A stretch of 64,000 nucleotides of DNA from Metaphire vulgaris (lineage: Eukaryota; Annelida; Clitellata; Crassiclitellata; Megascolecidae). The stretch is from positions 2,365,484 to 2,429,483 of the forward strand of contig CM030861.1 in assembly GCA_018105865.1 (NCBI GenBank), given 5' to 3'. The notes below the pieces were generated by a model that was not told the DNA's origin, ran no database searches, and worked only from the letters and a program-made list of their open reading frames with translations. Below, in pieces: positions 30,319-41,833 of the stretch. The position numbers were made by a program, and so were the translations under genes. The number at the start of each line of letters is the position of its first letter. Position 1 is the first letter of the stretch.

Positions 30319-31131
30319 ATATGTAGCGTATATCCTATTTAAGCTGTTATAACTGTATGCATTAATGTATAAAATGAAATTGTATTAGACCGATCGACAA
30401 CGTGCGAGTTTTAAAATCAAACTGGCAGCCCCATCCACTGTCACGTAAGCCCATCTTGATTGACGTACGTCTCCGCCCGAAAGACGCTAATGTTGAAACT
30501 TGAAACATCGACACGGGTAGTTAGCTTTTCAGACTAGTAGGTTGTAACAAGCTAAGTTACACAAGCTACACTAATATTCTAATCATCGAATGCATCTGAT
30601 TAACGACGACGAAGTCAGATAAGATCATCGGACCTAATCGTCTCCGACCGAGGGTGAAGAGATGCCGACGAAGTCAGATCGGACACTAATCGTCTCTTAA
30701 CAGATGTTATATCTGACAATCTGGTCTGACATTAACTGCCCCCGACCGACTATCGAATGCAGGATTCAAGATAAGCCGGTCCTCCCTCGTCCCTCCCTCC
30801 ATCGACAGTTCTACGAACTCACAACCGCCACCGACTCCCCAGATGACGCCAGCACCACCCCCAAAGGAAGCGACCAAGGAGTCTAGAATGCCAGAGGGCG
30901 ACACTCACCAGTCACCAGTCCCCACTCACTCGGGCCTATGGCACGCAGAAAAAATAATTGGCACCCATAACCGATTGTTCCGATTACCATAATAATCGGC
31001 CCGAATACCAATATTAAAAATTAATCGGTATCGGTGCCGGATTAGCGCCCGATTACCGATTGTTCCGATTGTCTTAATAATCGGCTCGATTGTGAATGTT
31101 ACCGATTAATCGGTACAGCTCTAATGACTAC

Positions 31132-33088
31132 TGTATACTGCTTAAATTGCACATTGGTCATCAACAGCAGCACGTATCCTCATTATTGCTGTCCTTTCTG
31201 TCAGATTAATCTAGACTCTATAGAGAGACATCATCATTGTTATCAATGTATCAAAGTTGTTCAATTCAAATTTGAATTCTGCTAGTCTTATCACTACTGG
31301 CATTATCTAGAAAGAGAAGGCAGAGAGCGTCTATCACCAACTTTCCTACTCAGGATAATAGAGATTACTATTCAAAAAGGCGATTGGCAGCCTTCTTTAT
31401 GAACGAATGAATATCAGCCTGAGGTTCATTGGCCTATCACTTAGGCCTAGTCGCCAGCCGGTTAATTTAAAATTAATTTGTTGCTGAAACATTTCTCTAG
31501 TCTATTCCAACTTCCATTTGATCGCTACAGATCTTATTGTATCTTTGATTCAACAAAGAATAAACGCAATAGACATTTACACATGTAGGCTATCAATATA
31601 TCATTGCAGACTCTGAATCACTCACTGGGTGTTTGACATCCATAGACCTTCATTGATCTGACACTGGAACCAGCCTTTGTTTTCAACAGACTTAAGTGTG
31701 TGGAGGGGGCAATCGCCTGTGTCCCATTGGTCGATTTGTCGGGGATTGGGGTGTCACCCTCTGGTCGAGGTTGACCCCTCCATCAGAGGTGAAAAGGTTT
31801 GAAATTTAACGAAATTTTTACAGTAGGAGATACATACGTAGGAAGAGCAGAGGCATACTGACCACATAGTGGACATGGGAAATTTCCAAGGCCCTTGAGT
31901 GCAAATAAACTTAAACCACGTATATGTATGTATATATCACTGTTTTATCAACCTCTCGTAAAATAGTTTGTCTAATAAAATAAATATAGGTCTATCGCAC
32001 TGAGTCACAGCTTAATATTCGAACTTTGCCAGCAACGCCACAATCAGGACTGATGTGTCCCTGAGGTCAGCAGCTTCTCGGACCCTTTTGTAGCTCAGAT
32101 GGTGGGAGTAGTCCTAACTCCAGAATGACTTTTCAACTATCGAACACTGATGGGGACAAGATGGTCAAGGGCTGGAATGGGAAAATGTGGCGAAATTCTT
32201 ATGTGGACGGAACAAATCTGAAAGGGTAACCAGTTAGAGTGGAGATGGGGCAAAATATTTTACCCTGCTGTCGTCTACTCTATACTGATCGGTGGTAGTC
32301 TTAGTTAGCATTGTAGATTGATTGCTAAAACTGGTGAGCAACATTTCATTGAATAAGCATTTTGGTACTACTGAGGCCCAAACTAGAAGCTGTAAATTAC
32401 TTTTGTAATGAGTTTTTGAACAACTTGAATAGGCTACTGTCTTGCGTGTCTTCAATAAAAGTCCAGAAAAATTTTCAACATGAATTATTGGACTTACAGC
32501 TGTAACGCGAATGATAAAAACGTGGAGTCATCGGAACTTAGGATGCAAATCTAAACTAATCCAATTGTTAAGCGAATCGTGCAAAAGACCGTCTAAAATA
32601 ATACCTTGCGAACGTTTATGACGAGACGAGGACATGTAGCAGAGGTGCACACCTTTTTTAGGAAATTTAGGCCAATGTCTAAATTGAGCATTCTCAGAAT
32701 CACAGATGCTCGACAGCCGCGTTCTCGAAATGTGTAGTCTATAAGACTATAATTCAAAATATACAGTATTTTTATATGAATCTGCAACTCAAACAAAGTT
32801 GACTTTAATAAATGTTGTAATGAACTACTGCTTGACTCAAGATTAGTTAGTAGTAGCCCAGTTGATACGGTTAGTTGATAGACGATTTCTATAACAAAAT
32901 TAGCCTACTGTTCTTGGGCCAGTTTCTGTTTGGTTTTAATTTGTTGCGAAGGCCGAACAGACCGGATTTCACCCGCGGGTCACGGGTTGTGCATCCCTGA
33001 GTCATAATTATGCGCTTTAAATGTGCATGGCTCTATGAGTAACGAAATCTCTTCGACGAGATATTCTGCGGTTTCTCTTTGCGTCCAG
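31132..33088. other. Non-coding interval
   Basis: No supported gene. A short G-rich repeat-like block occurs near 31,690-31,790. A hAT-like right end ('cgggttgtgcatccctg') lies near 32,995. Open frames at 32,234-32,455 and 32,593-32,796 lack domains and splice support. Confidence 0.4.
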
Positions 33089-33182
33089 CTGCATCCATTC
33101 CCTGTTTCGGAGACAGCGGACGAAACCCGAAAGCAGAGCAACGATGATGAAGATTCTGACGATGAAACTTCAATGACGATTG
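33089..33182 (+). CDS. Candidate acidic exon
   Basis: Open for 94 nt between 'ctttgcgtccag' and ATTG|GTCG. The translation is strongly acidic (ETADETRKQSNDDEDSDDE). No domain is recognised and no partner exon is certain. The donor is weak. Confidence 0.25.
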
Positions 33183-33265
33183 GTCGAAATTCTTAAAAGA
33201 AATAAATTAGAGCGGATTATAGTCTTAGGAGATGCTGTGTTCCCATGTTCTAAGTCAGTGCTTCC

Positions 33266-33420
33266 AAAACTGTGGGTCGCGACCCTAAAGTGGGTCGCAG
33301 TGCTCAGCCTGGTGCAGCGGTTCTCAACATTTTTAGGGTTTCTTGTGTGGTGGTCCCTCAGAAATGTTTTGACGACTCGCGGACCTTATAGGACTACAGT
33401 TTGAATTTTAAATTAATTGT
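33266..33420. mobile_element. hAT-derived fragments
   Basis: 'cttccaaaactgtgggtcg' and 'gcagcggttctcaacattt' are left ends of two common hAT families placed head to tail. Neither has an obvious partner end. Confidence 0.55.
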
Positions 33421-33449
33421 AATCAGTGCCGGATTAAGGTCCGAGTGGC

Positions 33450-33631
33450 AGTGTTTATTCTAGCCACCTTGACATTGGGGGGAGTTTGAAATGTTTGGGG
33501 GAGCAAGATTTCTCTCCGTTTTTTTTTTTTTTTTTTTGGGAAATTTCCATCCCCCAGCCAACATATACAAATTTTTCTGGGGGGAATTTTAAAACTTGGG
33601 GGGATTCCCCCAAAACAGGCCTAGAATAAAC
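33450..33631. mobile_element. MITE, GCAGTGTTTATTCTAG ends, TSD TCCGAGTG
   Basis: Inverted ends GCAGTGTTTATTCTAG and CTAGAATAAACACTG. Flanks are TCCGAGTG (left) and TCCGAATG (right), an 8-bp duplication with one mismatch, hAT-like. The interior includes a T run and G-rich blocks. Confidence 0.75.
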
Positions 33632-33769
33632 ACTGTCCGAATGGGCCTGTGGGCTGCTTATTTAAAATATTTAAAAATCATTACATTGGCTTAAAATAAC
33701 TGAACGTATCCAATATAAGATAATAACACTAACGTATAGCTCGCTTAAGTCATCAAAACCTGTGTCTAC

Positions 33770-34215
33770 CTTGGGTCACTATTAACCTCTCAGCCTCCTC
33801 GACCCACAAATCCTTAATCTAATCTAACTCTATCACGCCCGCTGAATCAGTCTTCTCTTAAAATTTACAACCGTGCCTTCTCATACGCTGCACCTGAATT
33901 TTGGACCTCAATCCCTGCTTCCGTCCGCAGACTTGGACACTTTCAAACAGTAAAATTCGAATTCTCTTTTCATAATTATAATTCCTGCATTATCTCATCA
34001 AATCTTCAGGTATAAGCTTAAATCCTTCTTTTTTTTCTTAAATCATTTCCTCCATAGCTATAGCAACCTAGCCTCACTGCCCTTTGGATGTTGACTATTG
34101 CCTGGCTGATATTGGACGTTCGCCGCTGCAGTTGCTGACCATTAGACAAAGAACATGCGTTATGCAATGGAGACATTTGGAAAGGCGGCAACTAGTCCAT
34201 GCGTATTAATAAATT
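33770..34215 (+). mobile_element. LINE 3' end (L2-like)
   Basis: Decayed frame with a SIPASVRRLGHFQTVK stretch, then a 3' region containing 'catttcctccatagcta' and 'gatgttgactattgcctgg'. It is the same family as 58,215-58,540 and, inverted, 47,017-47,175. Confidence 0.65.
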
Positions 34216-34611
34216 TGAACATCTGTATTTCGCTGCTTTCTCTACTTTCGCTTTTAGTATTTTTGTTTTTAATTGATGTGATTTCATTACTTACTTTGTT
34301 AAATAAAACAGCAAACTGAATAATTTCATTTGTAGGGCCTACTTGGCGCTTGATCTTATCGGGAATAAAGAGACGCTAAAAACGGTGGGCCTATTTTTCA
34401 TGGCGGGCCTGGAGCTTCAACCCCTCAGCCCCCGCCATAATATCTTTTAAAAGACCATTATAAAGAATTCCTTCATTCTTGAAACCTATGAAAACTCAGG
34501 AAAAGACGCGACGTAATCAAATGAGAAATTTAAAACATGAAATTTCATCTCAGTTGACGAGATTTCCAGTCTGCAATTTCTATCCCTGTTTTTCTGTTTG
34601 CCTCGTAACAG

Positions 34612-34766
34612 AAACGACAGGACAGAACCAGATACGGGGCGTCAGACATTTCGAATCATCTGCTAGGACCACAGTTACTCATATCGAGGAAAAAGAGAAG
34701 GAACAACAAGAAATCCCTTTTGCGCGGCGGCTCAGAGACATGACTTCCACTAAAGAAGGTTCGATG
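34612..34766 (+). CDS. Candidate exon, Ig I-set-like boundary
   Basis: 155 nt between 'gcctcgtaacag' and TCGATG|GTAGAT. It encodes a charged linker ending IPFARRLRDMTSTKEGS, which resembles the first strand of an I-set immunoglobulin domain as found in titin/twitchin-type muscle proteins. The rest of such a domain was not found nearby. An alternative is a chance open frame that continues to a stop at 34,811. Confidence 0.3.
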
Positions 34767-34942
34767 GTAGATTGGAAATCTGATACGAAAATAACAGAAT
34801 CTCACGTTTGAGACGTATATGGAGGGCGGGGTAGGGTGGGTGGGTGGGTGGGAGGGCAGGTGAATCATCGGGAATCAGTGAATAAATGATGACGAAGACA
34901 ACGCGAGAACGATGCACTGCAGATTGGAACGGGGGAGGGGCA

Positions 34943-35105
34943 GTGTTTAATCTAGAATCTGGATTCCGGGGGAAACTGACAAGGCCGGGAGAAAGTCAGC
35001 TATGTGGCTGCTGTTAGTTGATGCAGTATGCCAAAATTTTCGAGGGGAATTTGAAATTTCCGGGGAGAAAGGGCAATTTCCCCAGAAACGGCCTAGATTA
35101 AACCC
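34943..35105. mobile_element. MITE, GCAGTGTTTAATCTAG ends
   Basis: Same family as 33,450-33,631; the right end 'cctagattaaaccct' is truncated or diverged. Confidence 0.6.
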
Positions 35106-35376
35106 TAAAGAGGGGCATTGAGGAGTGACTGGTAAACCGGTTCAGTTCTGAAAAAGGGGAAAACGATTAAGGTAAGTAAGTAAACAGACAAACGGTTCAC
35201 CTTTATTGTTGCGATTCGCTGTTGGTCACTGACCTCGTCAGTTCGACTTCGACGAAGAGAAGTCTTCTGAGAAACGAAAAAAATTAAACGGCAAATTAAA
35301 CGCCATTAACCGAATAAAACCAATATAAACGAACATTCAATTGCAACGCTAACTCTGGAACACATCGGAATTCGAA

Positions 35377-35515
35377 GGTCAGTCAGTCAGTCAGTCAGTC
35401 AGTCAGTCAGTCAGTCAGTCAGTCAGTCAGTCGCTCAGTCAGTTAATCAGTCAGTCAGTCAGTCAGTCGCTCAGTCAATCAATTAATTTATATGGCGCCA
35501 CTTCATAATGCCCGA
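35377..35515. repeat. (GTCA)n microsatellite with LINE tail
   Basis: About 22 GTCA units with a few variants, then 'attaatttatatggcgccac', the inverted form of a LINE 3' end also seen at 8,570-8,625. The array is probably the LINE's tail repeat. Confidence 0.8.
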
Positions 35516-35870
35516 AAAATATTTTCCGAATGGGGAGGGTTATGGTTCCCATGTTCCCAACTTCGGAAAATCCCGACAACCAAAAAAAGTTATAGTCATT
35601 ACTCATTAGTCATTACATGATTTCATTAACAACAGCACACACAAAATCCTGACAAGCAAAACAGGTCGTCAGCTATTAGTATACCTTCAATATTTTAAAT
35701 AGCTAATATAAAGACATATGAGCGCATGCACTATATAGTGATCGCAATTTTTTAAAGGTTATGTTTGGTCGCCAAGGGGTTTAACTTCTAAAACTCCCCT
35801 TCCCTAATCTCTATACTACGAACAACCAAGGGGGTTAACCCCAAAATTCCCTTGGCTACGCCACTGCCGA
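35516..35870. mobile_element. MITE, right end TTGGCTACGCCACTG
   Basis: The right end matches the CAGTGGCGTAGCCAA family. The interior holds 'aagggggttaacccc' and a CTGACAAGCAAAACAGGTC module at 35,649-35,667. The left end is unclear. Confidence 0.5.
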
Positions 35871-36339
35871 AAAGTCAGTCAGAACCTGAACAACCGGAGC
35901 GCCGCAGGAATATAGGTTACCAGTCAGTTTTACTATATTATAATGAATTTTTGAATTGTTGTTTATCAATTTCATATCAATGCACTAAAATTGGCCTCGA
36001 GCAAACCCTGCCTCGTCTTACTTTGGCACAATCGCATTTAAAACTGCTGTGGTTACGTAACGAAGGAAAGACGGAAACTTAACAGAAAGGTCCCAACAAT
36101 TAATTTCAAACCGTGAGAAAATGTTTCTTCCCTAATATTTAATTATTTCGTTCTAACACGGAGGAGACAATTATAGTAAACCATGTCCCGATTTTTCACA
36201 TTTAATAATGTTAGCAGATTCAATGATTGAAAGGAAAATGGACAGAGGAAGACAAAGGAGAAAATATCTGGATAGTTTTTGCCATATACAGGAGAAAACT
36301 ACGGATGTATTGATATCAATTGATATCATCCATGCAACA

Positions 36340-36712
36340 GAAGACAGACGAAAGAAGAAGACATACGGAAGAAGAAGAAGAAGAGAAGAAGAAGAAGAAA
36401 AAGAAGAAGAACAAGAAGAAGAAGAAGAAGAAGAAGAAGAAGAAGAAGAAGGAAGAAGAAGAAGACAGACGGAAGAACAAGAAGAAACAACGGACATTGG
36501 AAGAAGACAGACAGACAGACAGACAGACGGAGGAAGAAGAAGACGAAAGAAGAAGAAGACAGGCGGAAGAAGAAGAAAACAGACAGACGGAAGAAGAATA
36601 AGAAGAAGACAAGACAGACAGACGGAAGTAGAAGAAGACAGACGGAAGTAGAAGACAGACGGAAGTAGAAGAAGAAGAAGAAGAAGAAGAAGAAGAAGAA
36701 GAAGAAGAGATT
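36340..36712. repeat. Purine-rich (GAA)n/(ACAG)n array
   Basis: About 370 bp of mainly GAA triplets with blocks of ACAG/ACGG on the plus strand. Long frames on both strands (Glu/Arg/Lys-rich, Ser/Leu-rich) are by-products. Confidence 0.9.
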
Positions 36713-37305
36713 CAAGCTGAAATGATAACCTAAACGGACGTAAAGTCTCCATATGTCCCTGGGTTTTCAAAGTAAAAAGTCTGACTCAGATCAAAATATG
36801 AAATATCAAAAACTTTAACAAAGTCTCGTCAATAAAAACTGAACTTTAAGGCTTTTTTTTTCCTCGTTTCTTAAATTTGACATAAATCCCAATTCCTAAG
36901 CGGATGTTCGACCGAATGTATACTGTAGCAACCAGCTCAATGAATGTCCTCTCCAATGACAATGACAGATGGTCTCAGAGCAGGGCTGCCATGAATCAAG
37001 AGAACCGGTGGACTGGGCTGGACTGGTTGCGGATCGGTCTCTCTACAAAAACCCGGATTCGTAGACTGGTTGCATGATATGGACTTTGCTGGGGAGGATG
37101 GAGGAGGAGGAGGAGGAGGAGGAGGAGAAGGTGGTCGAGTGTCGGTGAATTTATGACCGAAAGACGTAGACTCAACGAAAGACGCTCAATGTGTCTTTGT
37201 AACGAATTTAGAAAAAGATTCAACGAAGACTTCCTTTGGTTTGTCGCTTCAGCAAACCATTTGCATTTCGATGTAATCGATTTACACTGGGATATTATGT
37301 ACGCC
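36713..37305. other. Non-coding interval with a short (GGA)n
   Basis: No supported exon; a (GGA)n run near 37,095-37,130. Open frames here are low-complexity or unsupported. Confidence 0.4.
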
Positions 37306-37440
37306 AGACAGACAGTCAGACAGACAAGCAGAAAGACAAACAAACAGACAGGCAGACATACAAACAGACAGACAGACACACAGACAGACAGACACACAAA
37401 CACACAGAGAGAGACACACACGCAGGCAGGCAGACAGGGA
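37306..37440. repeat. (ACAG)n microsatellite
   Basis: Imperfect ACAG/CAGA array. The (TGTC)n array at 38,140-38,260 is its reverse complement 0.8 kb away, so the pair can fold back. Confidence 0.9.
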
Positions 37441-37524
37441 GAGATAGATGTACAACTTTCGCATCAACGTGAGGTAAAATGAGCTATAAAGGTTTACATT
37501 AAAACCTTTGAAAACGACTGGTTC

Positions 37525-37565
37525 TCTCTCTGTCTCTCTCTCTCTCTCCTTCTGTCTGTCTCTAG
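37525..37565. repeat. (CT)n with TGTC units
   Basis: Short dinucleotide run 'tctctctgtctctctctctc' and neighbours. Confidence 0.85.
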
Positions 37566-38139
37566 ACTGTCCCTCCCTCTTTCCTTCTCCCTTCCACATA
37601 CCCACAAACACACATACCCACAAATGCCTGTCTCTGCCTCTCTATATGCACGCTGTCTCATAAAACCCACACTTTTGTCAGATATTTTAATTTTTAGACA
37701 GAGGAAATGTAACCCCGGCAGAGGAACTGGGAGAGAGGAAAAGAGCGTCCGACCGGAAAATGGCGACCGTCATTTCCACGAGTATATATCTCGATCCTTT
37801 TGGAAGTCGATCGGAATACGGATGAGAGGAAATCCGCTGACATCAAAAGGCGATTCTCTGCTGGAACTCCTCCGGCGTTAATCCACTCACCTCTGAGTCA
37901 CTCGCTCGTTCACTTCGGATATCCAACTGCTTCGTCTGAATGTCATAAACGAAGAAGTCGTGCACCCAATGACTCCCAGTATAAGCGCTCATCTCCCTCC
38001 TCCACGTTCTCCTCTTCGTCCAAAACCACTTCCTCCTCCTCCTCCTCCCCCTACGCCTTAAAACATTTCCCTCTCACCCACCTTTCTTCCCTCCCTCCTT
38101 CCTCTCTAGCTCTCTCTCCCTCTTACCTCTGTGTCGTTG

Positions 38140-38306
38140 TCGTTGTTTGTCTGTCTCTCTCTGTGTCTGTCTGGATCTTGTCTGTGTCTCTCTCTATGTC
38201 TCCGTCTCTGTCTGTCTCTGTCTGTCTCTGTCTGTCTCTGTCTGTCTGTCTGTCTGTCTCTCTATGTCTCCGTCTCTCTCTGTCTCTCTGTCTCTCTGTC
38301 TCTCTG

Positions 38307-38356
<50 letters not shown>
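38140..38356. repeat. (TGTC)n and (CT)n microsatellite
   Basis: TGTCTC/TGTC units passing into a pure (CT)n run of about 40 bp. Frames over it encode only Leu/Ser/Cys/Val repeats. Confidence 0.95.
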
Positions 38357-38362
<6 letters not shown>

Positions 38363-38729
38363 TTCCTAGTGGTCAATGTCAGCGCATACGCTCGAGGACA
38401 TTAAATGTTATTGCTTATAGCTGAAGAAAGTACTTGCGTTGAACTTCAAGCGGGAAATTCTACAATCCGCTGCATATACTCGAAATACGTTCTCTAGTCG
38501 CCACTTGAAACTGAACACGACGTCCACGGTGGATCGTCTTTCGCCGGCGCCCTGCTGTCTCCTCTCCAAAGACTAACCGACGCTCAGACGATGGACGATT
38601 TTAAGGATCAGCCATGTTCTTGTTAAGTTCATTTTTTACCTCCAATTTCCTCTTCTACCGCGAACAAAGTAAAATGTAAAATCTAGCACAAACTCCGATG
38701 GTGAAAGTGTCTCTTGCTAAATAAAAACA

Positions 38730-38791
38730 AAAGAAGAAGAAGAAGAAGAAGAAGAAGAAGAAGAAGAAGAAGAAGAAGAAGAAGAAGAAGA
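38730..38791. repeat. (GAA)n microsatellite
   Basis: About 20 AAG units following 'aaataaaaacaaaag'. It may be a retroposon tail. Confidence 0.95.
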
Positions 38792-38900
38792 GGCAGGCGA
38801 GATTGACTTGGAAGGACAATATAAAACCAAGGACAGAATTATTGACAATATAAACGACTAATGTCAGGGAACGGAGAGAAACAGAATTCAATTAGAATGG

Positions 38901-38904
<4 letters not shown>

Positions 38905-38956
<52 letters not shown>
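38905..38956. repeat. (GA)n microsatellite
   Basis: About 26 GA units. Confidence 0.95.
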
Positions 38957-38960
<4 letters not shown>

Positions 38961-39322
38961 CTGCCATCGCCGGCGACACCAAGGTCGACGGGGACAGAGG
39001 AGGTCTCCTCCTAAGAATCGTCAAATGTTCTGGCAGTTCTTCATCTTCTGCAGACTTCACACAAACCACGCTCATCGCTGATTTCAAACCAACGTCGAAT
39101 ACAAATGGTGCAATTGATTAATTATACATGAAGTGCACAAGAGAGACATTTAGACAAACCGTAAACGTACAACTAGCACGTCAAGCATTTTGGAAAAGTC
39201 GAATTAATACATGTAGCACATTACAAGATAATAACGAAGAAAAAAACGACCGGCATTCAAATACGAGTCAACCGTTACTTACATTTACACCACTGTACTT
39301 TACTGTATGTCATAATTATAAT

Positions 39323-39505
39323 CAGTGTCTTATCCAGGCCTGTTAGGGGGAGATTCTCGCCCCCCCAAAAAACCTCAAAATCCCCGCCCAAAAAAATCGG
39401 TACTGACACAAATTTTTGCATTGAACTACATGTATGTCTCTTCTCCTCCAGCCAAATCAATTCTCTCCCCGCCCCAAAAAAGCCTGGAGTTTGGATAAAA
39501 CACTG
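39323..39505. mobile_element. hAT-type MITE, TSD ATTATAAT
   Basis: Inverted ends CAGTGTCTTATCCAGGC and TTGGATAAAACACTG, 183 bp, flanked by perfect ATTATAAT at 39,315-39,322 and 39,506-39,513. The interior has C-rich blocks ('gccccccc'). Confidence 0.9.
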
Positions 39506-39518
39506 ATTATAATTAAGG

Positions 39519-39595
39519 TTGTTAACGGTTAACCGGTTAACCGGTCATAAACCAAGGACCGGTCTTTTTAACCTTGACCGGTTAACCGTAACTTC
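39519..39595. repeat. GGTTAACCGG-rich palindromic fragment
   Basis: Overlapping GTTAACGGTTAACCGG units and their reverse complements, like the ends of the element at 43,141-44,206. It lies 14 bp beyond the preceding MITE. Confidence 0.55.
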
Positions 39596-39989
39596 AATTC
39601 GTCGGAATTAGAATGTTAGCCCGTATTAACAAATACCCTTCCCTCCCACTCTTAGTAAACATATTAGCCGGTGTAAGGCCCGCTTGATAGTGGGTAGCGG
39701 GGTGGAGGAGTGGGGCAAAGGTGGCATTTGCCCCGGGCCCTGCTTTAAAGGGGGCCCCTAATTTCTGACAGGATATATAATTGTATTCGTATGCACTCTG
39801 TGAGTGGCTTGCGTCTGGCAGTAAATGAGTAGAGGCTATAGAGGTCAACAGTTCTGCCTCTCATTCATTTATTCATTCATTCATTCTCTCTGCCGAGTCC
39901 TGCGAGAAAGACCACTGCAGTTGGGTTGAAGATTTGATGGGTTGGGTTGGATTGGGTTCTAAAAAATGGACCCATGGACATCTCTGTGG

Positions 39990-40530
39990 CAAGTACAATA
40001 CACATTTATTGACGGACCTGCATTTTGTCGAAGTCCAAACTCGGCCTCTGGTCGATATTCGGTCGACATGGAAGCGACCGATGATGCCGCTGAGGAGGAG
40101 GAGGAGGACACTTCGTTGATGATGTCACCGTTGGTAACTTCCGGTCGTCGTCGTCGTCATAGACGTCATCTGACCCGAATCTAATCGAACGAGTGTTTGA
40201 CCTTGAACCGAGGCATTCGACCTTCGTGGTCGTCAGCGGGTCACGTGATGCGTCGGTGAGAAAACCGCTGACCTCGTCGTCAAGGACACTCATCTCGTGG
40301 CCGACAAGTCCTCCAAGGTCAAGGTCAAGGTCGAGGTCAAAGTCAGCACAGGAGACTGGATCGGAGTCCGTCGGTCGCTGGACGTTGCTTCTGTCGACGC
40401 TTCGGTTGGCAGACGACGGGAATCGGTGGAAGAGGAGGAGGAGGAGGCGATTCTCTCGTCCTGGAAACGGCTTTTCCATCTGGAACATGATCCAGTCGAT
40501 CGGCGAGGCGTCGCCCGGTGTGTTCAGTCA
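39990..40530. other. GC-rich block with overlapping open frames
   Basis: A compositional island with open frames on both strands: plus 40,193-40,702 and 40,297-40,632, minus 40,488-40,006. The minus frame gives a plausible acidic protein with a DLDLDLDL run and a Pro-rich end. The plus frames are Arg-rich or Glu-rich. Because trinucleotide runs (GTC, GAG) drive the openness, I cannot say which, if any, is coding. It could equally be a CpG-island promoter. Confidence 0.3.
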
Positions 40531-40632
40531 GGTGGAAGAGAGAGAGAGAAAGATAAAGAGAAAGAGAGAGAGGCAGAGGCAGAGACAGAGACAGAGAGAG
40601 AGAAACAGACAGTCAGACAGACAGACAGATAG
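40530..40632. repeat. (GA)n/(ACAG)n microsatellite
   Basis: Impure GA runs passing into CAGACAGA units. Confidence 0.85.
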
Positions 40633-40859
40633 AGACAAGCGAGGAGTCGGTCGGCGATGGAGAAAAAGTCTCCGATTGGATGAATCGCCGTTCACCAGAT
40701 GAATGCCTTCTCCCGTTCTCCCGGTTCTAACAGTTTTGTTTCTTGTTCACAGAAATGAAATCAGTCTCAAAAGGTCAGCCACAAAAGGTCAAGAGGTCAG
40801 TCTCAAAAGGTCAAGAGGTCGGTCTCAAATGGAAGAGCGTAGCGTCCTCTTTCTAGTAA

Positions 40860-41270
40860 ATATTGTTCAGACAGTTTTACTGATAAGTCTACTCATGGGG
40901 CGTAGATCATGGGGGACTGCGGGGGGGACTGTCCCACCCAATAATTAGTGAAGGGAGCATATAGTATAATCATAGTGACATATATCCCCCAATGTGTTGC
41001 TGAATACATTGCAAACACAACTAGAAAAATGCTAAAAAAGTTTATCGCTAGTGTTTAGTGCTTCTTCAACGTTCTGAAAGCTGACAAGAAAAAAGGCAAT
41101 CACTAGTTTTTATGCTTAGTGTCCTAAAATGTCTGACAAGCAAAAAATCCCACCATAATCAGCAATATCCCGCCAAAATGGAGGGATTTTCCATATTTAT
41201 GGGTGGGAATACTTTTTGAAAATACTTTTTGAAATCCTCCCAAATAGTGATGGCAGCATTACGCCCCTGT
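40860..41270. mobile_element. MITE-like sequence with two TGACAAG modules
   Basis: Begins near 'tcatggggcgtagatcatgg' and ends near 'ggcagcattacgcccctgtg', giving possible GGGGCGTA...TACGCCCC inverted ends. Modules at 41,081-41,098 and 41,132-41,148. No clear target duplication. Confidence 0.5.
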
Positions 41271-41315
41271 GTCTACTAAATATTTAACTAGCAATGAAGA
41301 TCCAATAGTAAATAC

Positions 41316-41414
41316 CTGTAAACAAAATCTATAGGAAAAGCATCTTGCAAATGCTTTAATCCTCCTTTACCCAAGCGACTTTGGCCATAGAGAATTACAA
41401 CGGTCGTTGGAAAT
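41316..41414 (-). CDS. Candidate 99-nt exon, unrecognised protein
   Basis: Minus strand, between 'attttttggtag' and TTTACAG|GTATTT, phases 2/2. It encodes FPTTVVILYGQSRLGKGG and an AFPIDFVYR end, not low-complexity. No family is recognised. No partner exon was found within a few kb. Confidence 0.3.
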
Positions 41415-41522
41415 CTACCAAAAAATATCAATAAAACTACAATTAGCCAATTGTTATAATTCATAATGTTATCGCAACAGAAAAAACATAGCAAAATTAA
41501 ACATCGGCTGAAATGCTGAAGC

Positions 41523-41526
<4 letters not shown>

Positions 41527-41590
<64 letters not shown>
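41527..41590. repeat. (GA)n microsatellite
   Basis: About 31 GA units. Confidence 0.95.
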
Positions 41591-41592
<2 letters not shown>

Positions 41593-41744
41593 TTAACTTA
41601 AAACATCTTTAATGAAGACTTACTTTTTAGTGAAATTAGACAAAGGATCACAAAATTAGCTGATGACACCTTCTCATGATGACATTAATTGCAGATAACA
41701 ACATTATTTTCGAAAATGTAAAAGTACCAGTGTTTTCACACATG

Positions 41745-41775
41745 CTGACTTAGCTTCCTAAACCACTTTAAATCA

Positions 41776-41831
<56 letters not shown>

Positions 41832-41833
41832 GT
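41745..41833 (+). mobile_element. LINE 3' end with (ATT)n tail
   Basis: 'agcttcctaaaccactttaa' followed by 'atcacattatt' and about 17 ATT units. It matches, in sense, the minus-strand LINE 3' end at 55,673-55,725, so the microsatellite is the tail. Confidence 0.7.

Larger units (their letters stand above)
17259..31123. mobile_element. hAT-type element (TSD ATGACTAC) containing a nested Gypsy element
   Basis: The left end TAGAGCTGTACCGATT at 17,259 and the right end AATCGGTACAGCTCTA, ending at 31,123, are inverted copies. They are flanked by perfect ATGACTAC at 17,251-17,258 and 31,124-31,131. Both arms are rich in CCGATTGTTCCGATT sub-repeats. Without the nested retroelement it is about 1.4 kb and has no transposase frame, so it is non-autonomous. 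Confidence 0.88.

Noticed and set aside
35377..35470. Possible CRISPR-like regular repeat
   Set aside because: Uninterrupted tetranucleotide array without spacers; eukaryotic microsatellite.
36171..36770. Long frames rich in Leu/Ser or Glu/Arg on both strands
   Set aside because: Produced by the (GAA)n/(ACAG)n array; no start context, domain or splice sites.
37996..38424. Leu/Ser/Cys/Val-rich frames
   Set aside because: Readings of (TGTC)n and (CT)n repeats.
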